From positions 4,028,436 to 4,092,435 of the forward strand of contig NZ_LT800494.1 in the NCBI RefSeq assembly GCF_900166665.1: a DNA stretch of 64,000 nucleotides, in the 5' to 3' direction. This document shows, in pieces, positions 43,337 to 52,374 of the stretch. The stretch comes from Cytobacillus gottheilii. Lineage in GTDB: Bacteria; Bacillota; Bacilli; Bacillales; Cytobacillaceae. The translations under genes and the position numbers were made by a program. Numbering within the stretch: position 1 is the first letter of the stretch; every line of letters begins with the position of its first letter. The notes below the pieces were generated by a model. It was given only the letters and a program-made list of their open reading frames with translations. It was not told where the DNA came from and did not search any database.

Positions 43337-44020
43337 CTAATTACTCTGCGCCAATACAAATATCATCAAGGACTTATCTTCTTTAAAATTCCAATCAATC
43401 ATTATATCCTTTACATGGGTCTTAAAAATAGATTCAAATTTGCCGCTTCGATGGAAATAACTTTTTTCAAGCTCATCCTTTGTATATCTAAGCTCTTTTT
43501 GAAATCCTTGAGATATGAGTGCCTTTTCGATTGGAATTAATATTCCGATTCTCTCTACTAAACAGATTGTCTTTGAGAGCGGATATGTACGAACTTGATC
43601 TGGGACTTTCTGTACAATGGCGCTAATTCTTCCAACCTCTTGTTCAAGACTTTTAATGTCTATATCGGTTTGGAAGCCATCTCCCTCATACTCGTCCAAT
43701 ACAAAAATCAAAACACCAGAGTTATTCGGAAAGTTCCAGTCATGATAGCATTCTGCGACCTCAACATTTAGCGTGATCTTCACAAGACCTCTAATTTCAT
43801 CCAATAGATGATTAATAATGGATGCTCTAGCATCATCCACATATTTGCCTTGTCCCTGCTGGATTAGAATCTCTTCCATCGGATTAATAAAACCAGTTAT
43901 ATAGGTTACTAAATGTTTAGTTCCAACCGTTGTACGGCATGATTTGGGTCCTCTGCCGAAATTTTTCCTCAGCAATTTGCTGATATAGCTGCTGATGTAT
44001 TCAGCCTTCGTATGATCCAT
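43337..44020 (-). CDS. DUF2294 (MpsC-like) protein, copy 1
   Basis: 227 residues in two DUF2294 repeats. First half: KLLRKNFGRGPKSC, FINPMEEILIQQGQGKYVDDAR and CYHDWNFPNNSGVLIFVLD. Second half: CLVERIGILIPIEKALISQGFQKELRYTK and IMIDWNFKEDKSLMIFVL. Some homologues are annotated as Na+-translocating MpsC, but there is no TM helix here, so the function should be taken as unknown. The start ATG at 44020 is downstream of GGAGGGGA; an upstream in-frame ATG at 44041 would include that site. It lies 96 nt after a paralogue in the same direction. Confidence 0.85.
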   Translation of the reverse strand: MDHTKAEYISSYISKLLRKNFGRGPKSCRTTVGTKHLVTYITGFINPMEEILIQQGQGKYVDDARASIINHLLDEIRGLVKITLNVEVAECYHDWNFPNNSGVLIFVLDEYEGDGFQTDIDIKSLEQEVGRISAIVQKVPDQVRTYPLSKTICLVERIGILIPIEKALISQGFQKELRYTKDELEKSYFHRSGKFESIFKTHVKDIMIDWNFKEDKSLMIFVLAQSN

Positions 44021-44116
44021 TTGCTTGGAACTCCCCTCCACTTATAAATATAGAATGATGTGTACTTATTATGTAAAATATGAAAAGGAAGAAAGGGAGG
44101 CATGCGAATTACGAGC

Positions 44117-44806
44117 TTACAACTCCTTACGAAAAGTAAATACAAGGTAGCTTTTATCATTTTGATAATCCCACATGATAAAAATATCTTCTATTATACG
44201 GTTAAAAAAATCCTCTAATGTCTGTTTTTGCTCAAGATATCCCTTTTTAATGCTCTCCGAATACCGATAAAGAAGGTTCATATTCCCCGTTTGATAGACG
44301 AAGTTTTCAAGCGGAGCCAGTATTCCTTCCGCTTCAATTATGCAGATACTAGGTGCATATTTTAAAATACTTAAATGTTCCGGCCTCTTATGTAAACGCG
44401 ATCCAATTTTATCAATCATAGAGAAAATAGCGCTTTTCGTTCCTAATGGCAATCTTTCTTCAACATTAGCTTGTCCGTTCCCCAGCAGAATCATTCCTGT
44501 GTTTTTCTCATAATTCCAGTCATGGTAAAAGTTAGAATATGGATGACCTAATGTTTGAGTGATTTCAAAAGAAAACTCTTTAATTACAGCTTCTATAATT
44601 GCCGTACGAAAATGAATCGCAATTTCCCATTGTTTATTATCCAGCAAAACTTCTTCAGCTGGGGTAATAAAGTTTCGCATGAAAATATAAAGCTTTTTTT
44701 CATCTCCATTCACATAGCAAGTTTCAGGACCTTTGCCGAATCTCCTTTTCAGCAGCTTGCTAAGTGTACTGCTCAGATGCAGCATATGATCTTGAGTAGC
44801 CTTAAT
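44117..44806 (-). CDS. DUF2294 (MpsC-like) protein, copy 2, possible ATT start
   Basis: Paralogue of the next gene, same two-repeat plan: KLLKRRFGKGPETC, FITPAEEVLLDNKQWEIAIHFR, FYHDWNYEKNTGMILLG, then IIEAEGILAPLENFVYQTGNMNLLYRYS and IMWDYQNDKSYLVFTF. The first ATG (44785) has no ribosome site. Seven codons upstream an ATT (44804-44806) lies 5-6 nt after a strong AGGAGAGG (44811-44818), and the added residues align with the paralogue's N-terminus. The rare ATT start is therefore preferred here. The gap to its right (44807-45315) contains only a terminator. Confidence 0.75.
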   Translation of the reverse strand: MKATQDHMLHLSSTLSKLLKRRFGKGPETCYVNGDEKKLYIFMRNFITPAEEVLLDNKQWEIAIHFRTAIIEAVIKEFSFEITQTLGHPYSNFYHDWNYEKNTGMILLGNGQANVEERLPLGTKSAIFSMIDKIGSRLHKRPEHLSILKYAPSICIIEAEGILAPLENFVYQTGNMNLLYRYSESIKKGYLEQKQTLEDFFNRIIEDIFIMWDYQNDKSYLVFTFRKEL

Positions 44807-45124
44807 AGTAACCTCTCCTTTCTACGGATGTGGTAGCGGGCCAAACCAGCAGTTTTCTTTCCTTCTATGCTTTGCTGCATTTCATCCGATCCCTTGCAGA
44901 TCCTATTCTTTTTCAATATGGGTTAATTATAGGTAGTGTAAGAAAGGCACCACATTTGGCTATTATCATTTTCTCGCACTGGACAATCTTCCCAGTCACA
45001 TGTATATATGGCTTTTTTCCCAACTATCTATCTTTAGAAACCATAAAAGTCTCTATTCTATAAAAAATGATGAAGCAGAGGGATTTATTTGCTTTAACTA
45101 AAATGCCTGCCCAACATTTATAAT

Positions 45125-45162
45125 ACAAAAAAGGCCTAACTTCCCAATTAAGAAGTTAGGCC
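45125..45162 (-). terminator. Terminator downstream of the 45.3-kb kinase
   Basis: Perfect 11-bp stem GGCCTAACTTC (45133-45143) / GAAGTTAGGCC (45152-45162), followed by TTTTTTG on the minus strand. It lies 154 nt past the kinase stop. Confidence 0.8.
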
Positions 45163-45315
45163 ACGGATAAGACGACTAAATTATAGTTTCTTCCATTTAC
45201 CATACAGAAATATGAATAGTTATGTATTTTCTCATAGATTGCGTTTCTCCAAACCTAATGACAGCAAGACATTAGACTTTATTATTCTAACACTATAAAG
45301 GATGAACTGCAATCT

Positions 45316-46386
45316 TTAAGACTCGCGTGGTAAGACCACCTCAATACAGGTTCCTGATGAACTGCTGCTAACGAGCATATCTCCCTTATGCTCTTTAATA
45401 ATCTGATAGCTGACCGGCATTCCCAGCCCCGTCCCTTGCTCCTTCGTTGTAAAAAATGGCTCGCTAATTCGTTCTAATATTTCTGAAGGAATTCCTGGTC
45501 CTTCGTCAACAATGCGGATGATCACTTGGTTTTCTGAAAGAAATTCTCCTTCAATGGTGATTTTCCCGCCGTCTGGCATTGCCTCAATCGCATTTTTAAT
45601 ATAGTTAATAAAAACTTGCTTTAACTGATTTTCATCTCCATATATAGAAGCATCCTTAAAGCAATATGTATCTTCAATCTCTATATCATTCAGCAGTGCC
45701 TGGGATCTCATCAATGTAAGAATCTGCTCGAGCAGAGAATCCAGCTTCACTTTTTTATAGGAAACCTTATTAGGTTTCGCTAAGACCATAAGTTCTCTTA
45801 GGATTAATTCAATTCTTTCGATTTCTGATTTTATGATCTCAAAATAGCTCGCTTTTTTCCCTTTATAGTCTTTCATCATTAATTGCAGGAAACCTTTTAT
45901 AGCTGTCATCGGATTTCGGATTTCATGTGCTATACCTGCCGCCAGCTGACCCGCAACAGCCTGTTTTTCAGACATGAATACTTGGTCATTATGATGTGTC
46001 ATTTTTTTTATAACAGCATAGCTGCCTATTGTTGCTTTATGTAAAACGATTGGAAATGCGGTCAGATGAACATGAATATAATCGCCTGATTTCGTTTTAA
46101 TATGTGTATCAAAATGACTAAGTGTATCTCGATTTTGTTCTTTAAAATAGTGATTTTGCTCGTTCAAAGATGACGCTGGAAAAATATCATTGATCACCAT
46201 ATCTTTGATTTCTCCAGAAGAATAATCTAAGAAACGCTGACATGCTTCACTTATAAAGGCCAATTGCCCATTCTTTTTAAGAATCAAAAAAGAATCCGCT
46301 GTATTTGATAGGATAGAGAAATCATTCATCCTATAAATATAGTTCTCTAGATGGATATTTTCCCATTCTTTTTCGCAGATGGCCAT
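45316..46386 (-). CDS. Single-PAS histidine kinase (sporulation-kinase-like)
   Basis: 356 residues, soluble. PAS (~20-135; ADSFLILKKNGQLAFISEACQRFLDYSSGE), HisKA with AAGIAHEIRNPMTAIKGFLQLM, HATPase with YIKNAIEAMPDGGKI, DEGPGIPSEIL and GTGLGMPVSYQIIKEH. AAGGAGG lies before the ATG. There is no adjacent regulator. The close similarity of the kinase core to the 33.6 and 37.6 kb genes suggests paralogues that tap the same phosphorelay. Confidence 0.88.
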   Translation of the reverse strand: MAICEKEWENIHLENYIYRMNDFSILSNTADSFLILKKNGQLAFISEACQRFLDYSSGEIKDMVINDIFPASSLNEQNHYFKEQNRDTLSHFDTHIKTKSGDYIHVHLTAFPIVLHKATIGSYAVIKKMTHHNDQVFMSEKQAVAGQLAAGIAHEIRNPMTAIKGFLQLMMKDYKGKKASYFEIIKSEIERIELILRELMVLAKPNKVSYKKVKLDSLLEQILTLMRSQALLNDIEIEDTYCFKDASIYGDENQLKQVFINYIKNAIEAMPDGGKITIEGEFLSENQVIIRIVDEGPGIPSEILERISEPFFTTKEQGTGLGMPVSYQIIKEHKGDMLVSSSSSGTCIEVVLPRES

Positions 46387-46692
46387 TAGAATACCTCCTT
46401 TTTCATATTGTTAAACTCTATACCTTCCTTCATGTCTGAATGCCAAATTCATTGGCATCACCTAACACTGACGCTCAGTCTTATTTCTCTGCCCCTAAAT
46501 AAAGCATAACGCTCATTGAAAGCAGTAGATGTGAACATAGCATACGCAAGATCATAAAGAGACAAATGGTTATTGCCTATTCCCCTCTCGATCTGAGTAA
46601 TTCGCGAAGCATGGGACCTAAAGATGTGGGGAATGAAAGTAATCATTGTGTATGTAAATAAATCCTTATAGGAAGGTATAACATTAAATAAA

Positions 46693-46743
46693 AAAACAAA
46701 AAGCCAAAATAAGCGTAGTTAATCTACACTTATTTTGGCTTAA
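46693..46743 (-). terminator. Terminator-like hairpin right of the 45.3-kb kinase
   Basis: AGCCAAAATAAG / CTTATTTTGGCT (46701-46712, 46729-46740) with an inner GTAG/CTAC, followed by TTTTTGTTTTTTTATT on the minus strand. It may end the 47.2-kb sugar operon, 430 nt upstream of it in coordinate terms, with only a repeat between. Confidence 0.7.
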
Positions 46744-46944
46744 AACCCAGCAGTATCTCTGGAGGATCATTCCCTATTTCATATAAAAATTTAAGTATTA
46801 TTAATAAGGTAAAGCTTTAAACTCCTACCTCATTCTTCATTTTATACTTATTTCTCCATTCTTTCAATTTGTTTTCTTATTTTTCAGTTTTATATAAAAG
46901 CTTTTTTCGCAAACTTTGTTGCTTTTACATTAATGTACAAAGAT

Positions 46945-47075
46945 TTCCACTTCAGAGTACTCGCTTTCCGGCGGGGCGGGTGCTGAGCCTCCTCTTCGCT
47001 ACGCTCCTGCGGGGTCTCAGCTCCCCACTCGTCCCGCAGGAGTCTCGCACTCTTTCGTTTCAATCAAACAGACAT
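46945..47075. repeat. GC-rich palindromic repeat copy
   Basis: Contains GTACTCGCTTTCCGGCGGGGCG, GAGCCTCCTCTTCGC, CTCCTGCGGGGTCTCAGC and CGTCCCGCAGGAGTCTCGC, in the same order as the 56.6-kb copy read on the other strand. No coding capacity. The remainder of 46387-47171 is AT-rich and apparently empty. Confidence 0.65.
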
Positions 47076-47171
47076 AATACTAAATGACCCTTTAAAAAGT
47101 GTTTATTAAAACAACAGTCACTAAGAAAAGAGCCTATATAAAAATCGATCCATATGAATCCACAAATATAA

Positions 47172-48224
47172 TTATCTTTCATACACTTCTTCTCTAGTAT
47201 GAAAGCCATCACGAATAATTGTTTCTTCCAAATTCTTTGCATCAACTGAAATTGGAGGCAGCAGCAAAAAAGGGACATGTGCTTTCCCATTGTTTACTGT
47301 GTTTACTGTTCCCATATCCTCGCCTGCTGCAAGCTTCACCGCCAGCTCCGCCACTTCTTCGGCAAGTATACTAATTGGTTTATAAACCGTCATTGTTTGC
47401 GTACCATCAGCAATTCGCTGTACCGCTGCTAGATCTGCATCCTGCCCTGCAACTGGAATTTCACCTGCAAGTCCCGCTTCCTCAAGCGCTTTTATCGCTC
47501 CGCCTGCTGTAGCGTCATTGGCAGCGATCACAGCATCAATCTCAGCAGAGTTGGCTTCCAAAGCTTGCTTCATATGTTTGTAGGCATTTTCTGGATCCCA
47601 GTTTTTTGACCATGCATCATAAACAATCGTTATATCACCACGATCAATGGAAGGCTGCAGTACATTGAACACTCCTTGTTTAAATAGATGGGCATTATTA
47701 TCTGTTTCGGCTCCACCAATATAAACATATTTGCCTTTGGGAACAAGCGATCTGATGGCTTCTGCTTGCAGTTCGCCTACTTGCTCGTTATCAAAGGATA
47801 CATAATAATCAATATCAGCATTGCGGATCAGACGATCATAGGAGATTACTTTAATGCCAGCCAAATGGGCTTTATGAACAATAGCAGCCGTTGCTTCTGC
47901 ATTATGGGGTACTACGACGAGCAAATCAACGCCTTGATCAATAAGCGTTTCTGCCTGTAAAACCTGAAGTGCGTCATTGCCGTTTGCAGCCATAACTTTA
48001 ACTTTTGCTCCTAAACTCTCTGCCGCCTGTTTAAAAAGATCCCGATCCTTATACCATCGTTCTTCTTCCAATGTATCCATAGAAAAGCCGATTTCAATGA
48101 CGTCATCGGAGGCAGGAGCAGGAATTTTAGTAGCTGGGTGTTGCAATTCCATTGTTTCAGTTGATTCACAGGCCGTTAGAAACCCTGCAGAAACCAGCAG
48201 CATAAGAAGAAATATATATCGCAA
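47172..48224 (-). CDS. Sugar-binding lipoprotein (XylF/ChvE-like), second copy
   Basis: 350-residue periplasmic-binding-protein type 1 fold. Lipoprotein signal GFLTAC (Cys19) after a TTG start with AGGAGGGAG upstream. Sugar-binding features: IGFSMDTLEEERWYKDRDLF, NGNDALQVLQAETLIDQGVDLLVVVPHN, VISYDRLIRNADIDYYVSFDNEQVG, IAANDATAGGAIKALEEAGLAGEIPVAGQDADLAAVQRI and YKPISILAEE, all like D-xylose-binding XylF. It is the last gene after the YesN-type regulator. Either a second receptor for the GguAB-like transporter or a feed to the sensor. Confidence 0.88.
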   Translation of the reverse strand: MRYIFLLMLLVSAGFLTACESTETMELQHPATKIPAPASDDVIEIGFSMDTLEEERWYKDRDLFKQAAESLGAKVKVMAANGNDALQVLQAETLIDQGVDLLVVVPHNAEATAAIVHKAHLAGIKVISYDRLIRNADIDYYVSFDNEQVGELQAEAIRSLVPKGKYVYIGGAETDNNAHLFKQGVFNVLQPSIDRGDITIVYDAWSKNWDPENAYKHMKQALEANSAEIDAVIAANDATAGGAIKALEEAGLAGEIPVAGQDADLAAVQRIADGTQTMTVYKPISILAEEVAELAVKLAAGEDMGTVNTVNNGKAHVPFLLLPPISVDAKNLEETIIRDGFHTREEVYER

Positions 48225-48242
48225 TGTTCTTCTCCCTCCTTC

Positions 48243-49766
48243 TTATTTTCGGAGCACCGCTTTGCGATATTCCATCGGTGTAATGCCGCACATTTTTTTA
48301 AATACCTTGCTAAAATAGTTGGGATCATGATAACCAGTTTCGAAGGTGATTTCTTTTATACTTTTCTTTGAATCTCCTAATAAAGACTTTGCCTTCTCCA
48401 TACGGCATTGTGTTAAGTAATCAATATAATTTACACCTAGCTTTTCCTTAAACATTTTACTAATATAAATGGGGCTGAGTTCGACCATTTGCCCTAAAGA
48501 TTCCAGTGAAATATCTTTGTGAGAATGCTCAAAAATATATTGTTTCAGTTTGTGGAATGTGTCCGCCTCAAGATGGTCATTGTGGATCATGTATAATTGC
48601 TTCATTCCATCGAGCATATGTACAGTTACTCTCTTAAGCTCAGCGGCATTTTTCATTTCATAAGAATAAACAGGGGTTTCAACATCCATGCCAAGCTCAC
48701 TCATCACGCGTGCAGCTACCCAAAGAACTTCAAGTACTCGCTGCTGTGTGTAGTGAATGGGTGTCCCTTTCTTTTCGTAATAAGCAATCATCTCACTTAC
48801 ATACCGTTTGATGTGTTCCCACTGGCCAAGTCTGATTTGATCTGAAAATTCTTTGCGCTGATGAATCCGCGGCTTGCCATCACTTTTATTTCCGATCTTA
48901 GGGACATCTTCATAGAATCGGTATTTGACAGGAAGAGATGTATCCATCGTTGCGATTAAAGCATGCTGATATGACTGTCGTATTTCTTCAAGGCTCTTAC
49001 ACACACTGCCAATCCCGATAAACCACCCATCTGTTTTTGCTTTCGATATGGACAATAGCTCACGCGCAAGGCTCGTCGCCTGTGATCGATATGTTTTTTC
49101 AGAATCACAGCATACAATGATAGGAAGCTGATTTCCATGTATAGCACCGATCCATCCTGTATTTTTGCTTCTTATTTTATCCTTTATCACAGAATAAATT
49201 TGCTCTTCTCCAGCCGGCACCAATACGAGCATCACATACATATCCATTGTATGAGGAATATCAAGCATTTCGACAAGCAAATCTACATGGACATCGTGAA
49301 CATGATCAAATAAAAGCTGTGTGAAGATATCCTTCTCCGCAAGGGCAAGTGTTTTTTGCTGCTGAAGCTTTCGTTTTTCCTGGTTATGCTGTTCTTCTTC
49401 AATCTTTTGTAATACTTTACCTACAACAGAAACAATATCACTCGCTCGGCTTGGTTTCAGTAAATAATCCTTCACCCCAAGCTTAATCGCCTGATGTAAA
49501 TATTCAATAGTGTCATATGCCGTCACCATGATAAACTGAATATAAGGAAATTCATCTTTAATGATCTCAACAGCTTCGAGTCCATTTATTCCTGGCATTT
49601 TAATATCCATTAAGATAAGATCAGGCTGAAAAGTTCTGGCCATTTCTGCTGCTTCCTGCCCATTTCTTGCCTGATCAATTAGAAGATTAGAAAAACTATT
49701 CTCTAAGATCGCCTGCATGCCTTCTCTTTCAATTTGCTCATCATCCACTAACAGGAGTTTCATCAT
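48243..49766 (-). CDS. YesN-type AraC response regulator
   Basis: 507 residues. N-terminal receiver (LLVDDEQIEREGM, DLILMDIKMPGINGLEAVE with the phospho-acceptor Asp, TAYDTIEYLHQAIKLGVKDYLLKPSR), a central ~250-residue region, and C-terminal AraC/XylS double HTH (DISLESLGQMVELSPIYISKMFKEKLG, EITFETGYHDPNYFSKVFKKMCGITPMEYRK). It pairs with the adjacent LytS-type kinase and probably activates the sugar transporter operon at 52.4-56.3 kb. AAGGAG lies about 10 nt before the ATG. Confidence 0.92.
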   Translation of the reverse strand: MMKLLLVDDEQIEREGMQAILENSFSNLLIDQARNGQEAAEMARTFQPDLILMDIKMPGINGLEAVEIIKDEFPYIQFIMVTAYDTIEYLHQAIKLGVKDYLLKPSRASDIVSVVGKVLQKIEEEQHNQEKRKLQQQKTLALAEKDIFTQLLFDHVHDVHVDLLVEMLDIPHTMDMYVMLVLVPAGEEQIYSVIKDKIRSKNTGWIGAIHGNQLPIIVCCDSEKTYRSQATSLARELLSISKAKTDGWFIGIGSVCKSLEEIRQSYQHALIATMDTSLPVKYRFYEDVPKIGNKSDGKPRIHQRKEFSDQIRLGQWEHIKRYVSEMIAYYEKKGTPIHYTQQRVLEVLWVAARVMSELGMDVETPVYSYEMKNAAELKRVTVHMLDGMKQLYMIHNDHLEADTFHKLKQYIFEHSHKDISLESLGQMVELSPIYISKMFKEKLGVNYIDYLTQCRMEKAKSLLGDSKKSIKEITFETGYHDPNYFSKVFKKMCGITPMEYRKAVLRK

Positions 49767-49771
49767 TTCGC

Positions 49772-51205
49772 TCAGGCTCCTTGCTTATTTATTTTCACGA
49801 TCACTTTTGTTCCGCTCCCGTTTTCGCTTATGATCTCTATTACATCTTCATAGCCATAAAACAGACGAAGCCTTTTCACAACATTGGGAAATCCAATGCC
49901 AGTTGAATGTCCTTCTGTTTGGATTGGCTGCTCTTTAAGAATTTGCTGGATTTTATCACGAGGCATTCCACTTCCGTTATCCTCAATCTCAACGACGACA
50001 AAACCGTGTTCTCCTTTAATGCGAAAATGGATGACTCCCCCTTCAATATTTGGCTCAACAGCATGAATCACCGCATTCTCAATAATCGGCTGCAATGTTA
50101 AAGCCGGAATGGGCACGTTCAGGCACGCGGGGTCAATGTCCATGTGGAGCTGAAGCCGGTCTGTAAAACGAGCCTTTTGAATATCCATATACTGCTGCAG
50201 TACAAGTACTTCTTCATGCAATGAAACAGATCGGTCCAGCTGCTTTAAATTGTAGCGGAGAATACCCGCAACACTTACGAGAAGATTACTTGTTTCCTCT
50301 GAACCTTCAAGATATGCTTTTTTCGAAAGCGTATTTAGCGTATTGAATAAAAAATGTGGATTTATTTGACTCTGCAGACCTTTAAATTGACTTTCCTGCA
50401 GGAGAATTTTACTTTGCTGCAATTCTCGTTCAAGCTGTGCTTTATGTTTCATTTCAGATATAAGCCCATTGATGTTAATACGCATTCGATCAAAGGTTTT
50501 TGCTAAAAAAGCAATTTCCCCTTTTGTTTTTATCTCAACAGGTAAATCGAACCTCCCTTTAGACAGCTCGTTTGCTGCTTTCGTCAGCTGCAAGACAGGT
50601 TTTGTAATACTTAATGAAAACCAATAGGTCGCCATAAGCAGCAGAAGTGTAATGAGCAGCAATATCCAAAGCCCCAGCTTCAGCACTTCCTCTGATTGTG
50701 CAATAATGCCGCGGTAAAAGCGATCATATGTCTTAAGCTCTTGATCTAGTAAAGTTAGCGTCATTTCTGAGATATAAGTAGAAATCCTTGTCGCCTCTGA
50801 AAATTCCTTTGTATATGCCTCATTGTCTCTTTCTCCGAAAAATAAAAGCACTCTGTCAGTTGTCTCTGTAAAACTATCAATCATATGAATGTAATTAGTT
50901 AATGTAAATTGATTTTCCTCATTTTGCAATGTTGATACTTTATTTTTCGTTTCCTCTATATGTGAGATGCTGTTGTTCACCTGTGTAAGCTTGAGATCTG
51001 TCGGATCAAGCACATAGTTGTTCAAATCGGTGATCACTCGCTGTGTGGCATTCGTCATCTCGTTCATGATTAAATATCGCTGCAGGATATCATTATATTG
51101 ATTATGCGTTTTGTAATTGTAGTATGTAAGCGCTATCCAAATTGTCGACATAAAAACCAAAACGATTGTTGTTAACATTAATATGTTGCGCTGAATGCTG
51201 CTCAT
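49772..51205 (-). CDS. LytS/YesM-type sensor histidine kinase
   Basis: 477 residues. TM1 ~8-28, extracytoplasmic helical sensor, TM2 ~178-200, HAMP (KPVLQLTKAANELSKGRFDLPVEI), His_kinase domain with SQINPHFLFNTLNTL (phospho-His), and HATPase ENAVIHAVEP, DNGSGM, STGIGFPNV. It overlaps by 4 nt the upstream gene for a membrane-anchored sugar-binding protein, whose product probably docks on its sensor domain, as XylFII does on LytS. Confidence 0.92.
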   Translation of the reverse strand: MSSIQRNILMLTTIVLVFMSTIWIALTYYNYKTHNQYNDILQRYLIMNEMTNATQRVITDLNNYVLDPTDLKLTQVNNSISHIEETKNKVSTLQNEENQFTLTNYIHMIDSFTETTDRVLLFFGERDNEAYTKEFSEATRISTYISEMTLTLLDQELKTYDRFYRGIIAQSEEVLKLGLWILLLITLLLLMATYWFSLSITKPVLQLTKAANELSKGRFDLPVEIKTKGEIAFLAKTFDRMRININGLISEMKHKAQLERELQQSKILLQESQFKGLQSQINPHFLFNTLNTLSKKAYLEGSEETSNLLVSVAGILRYNLKQLDRSVSLHEEVLVLQQYMDIQKARFTDRLQLHMDIDPACLNVPIPALTLQPIIENAVIHAVEPNIEGGVIHFRIKGEHGFVVVEIEDNGSGMPRDKIQQILKEQPIQTEGHSTGIGFPNVVKRLRLFYGYEDVIEIISENGSGTKVIVKINKQGA

Positions 51206-52179
51206 TGCTCTTTTCCTGCTTTCACGATGTGAATATCGGTGTAATACCCATTAATATTTAGCGGAACGGTTTCTCCATCTAACCACTCAAGCAGCCTTTG
51301 GACCCCTATTTTCCCCATCATTTCTGGATCTTGCTTCACTATGCCATCCAGTTTCTCTTCTTCAAGCAACGGCTGCAATTCTGGTCCATCATCAAAGGTA
51401 TACAGAAACATTGGCTTTATCTGAAAACGCTTACTGATTTCTTGAATCATCGGCCCTGCCATATTTCCATTCACCGCAATAAATGCTTTTGCTTCTGGGT
51501 AATGATTCAATACATCCTGTGTAGCAGCAATAACCGGTTCACGTGTATGTGCTGTTTCCGTTAGCACAACCTTAATATCCTGATATTGGCTGAGAACCTT
51601 TTGAATACCGCGGAGTCTTTCTTCCTGATAAAATTCAGAATGGCTATCATACAGCAGCACTACATTTCCTGATATCCCCATATCTTGTATTACATTTGCT
51701 GCCAGCATTTCTCCAGCCTTCAATTGATCTGAGCCTACATACGTTTTGCGTAAACTTTCCGTCATTGGGACATCATTTGCTACAGTTATGACTGGTATGC
51801 CATGAAAGGAAGCTTTTACTTTTGTCATTTCTTTAAACTCGTCTGTATCCAATCCTTGGAGAATTAAACCATCTACCTTCGATTGAATCGCGATGTCTAT
51901 CTTCTTTAAAAAATCTTGTTCATTATTATTATAACTGCCCCAAACTTCAAGGCTCACCTGTTCCTTTTCTGCCTGCTGTGCTGCACCGTAGGCAACTCCA
52001 TCCCAAAAGGGTGTATCTAAATCTTGTGTAATTAGTACGAGTCTTTGCTGTTCCTCCCCTTTTATCGAGCTGATTTTCTGCGAATCAGAGCGAAGTATTT
52101 TCTTTGCAGAATCTATTGTTAAATAACAGAGTGTAATCAGCACACTGCTCAGTAAAATTAGAGCGGCTTTTTTCCGCAA
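51202..52179 (-). CDS. Membrane-anchored sugar-binding sensor protein (XylFII-like)
   Basis: 325 residues. The N-terminus is one TM helix (ALILLSSVLITLCYLTI) without lipobox or cleavage site, then a periplasmic-binding-protein type 1 domain (LVLITQDLDTPFWDGVAYGAAQQAEKEQVSLEVWG, ILQGLDTDEFK, IPVITVANDVPMTESLRKTYVGSDQLKAGEM, FIAVNGNMAGPMIQEI). Anchoring instead of secretion fits a co-sensor, as shown for XylFII in Clostridium beijerinckii. TTG start with AAGGGG 9 nt upstream. Stop overlaps the kinase start by 4 nt. Ligand probably a monosaccharide. Confidence 0.85.
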   Translation of the reverse strand: MRKKAALILLSSVLITLCYLTIDSAKKILRSDSQKISSIKGEEQQRLVLITQDLDTPFWDGVAYGAAQQAEKEQVSLEVWGSYNNNEQDFLKKIDIAIQSKVDGLILQGLDTDEFKEMTKVKASFHGIPVITVANDVPMTESLRKTYVGSDQLKAGEMLAANVIQDMGISGNVVLLYDSHSEFYQEERLRGIQKVLSQYQDIKVVLTETAHTREPVIAATQDVLNHYPEAKAFIAVNGNMAGPMIQEISKRFQIKPMFLYTFDDGPELQPLLEEEKLDGIVKQDPEMMGKIGVQRLLEWLDGETVPLNINGYYTDIHIVKAGKEQ

Positions 52180-52339
52180 TCGAAATGACCCCTTCCCCTA
52201 TGCGAATCTAAGATCATTTTATCATGACCATGAAAAGCTTGGATATTAGTAATTTTGGATAAAATATGTTGTACAGGTGCAAAATTCGAGGGTTATATAG
52301 TTTGGGGCCTTGCTGTTTTAATATGGAATTGAAATGCTA

Positions 52340-52366
52340 TAAAGGGGACTTAATTTAATAGTCCCC
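52340..52366 (-). terminator. Hairpin after the permease gene
   Basis: GGGGAC (52344-52349) / GTCCCC (52361-52366) followed by TTTATAGC on the minus strand. A weak terminator separating transport genes from the sensor genes. Confidence 0.55.
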
Positions 52367-52374
52367 TAACATCC

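Noticed and set aside
44830..45063. A 77-residue hydrophobic open frame on the plus strand.
   Set aside because: It starts with GTG without a ribosome site, overlaps the leader region of the DUF2294 gene on the other strand, and resembles no family; chance frame in AT-rich DNA.
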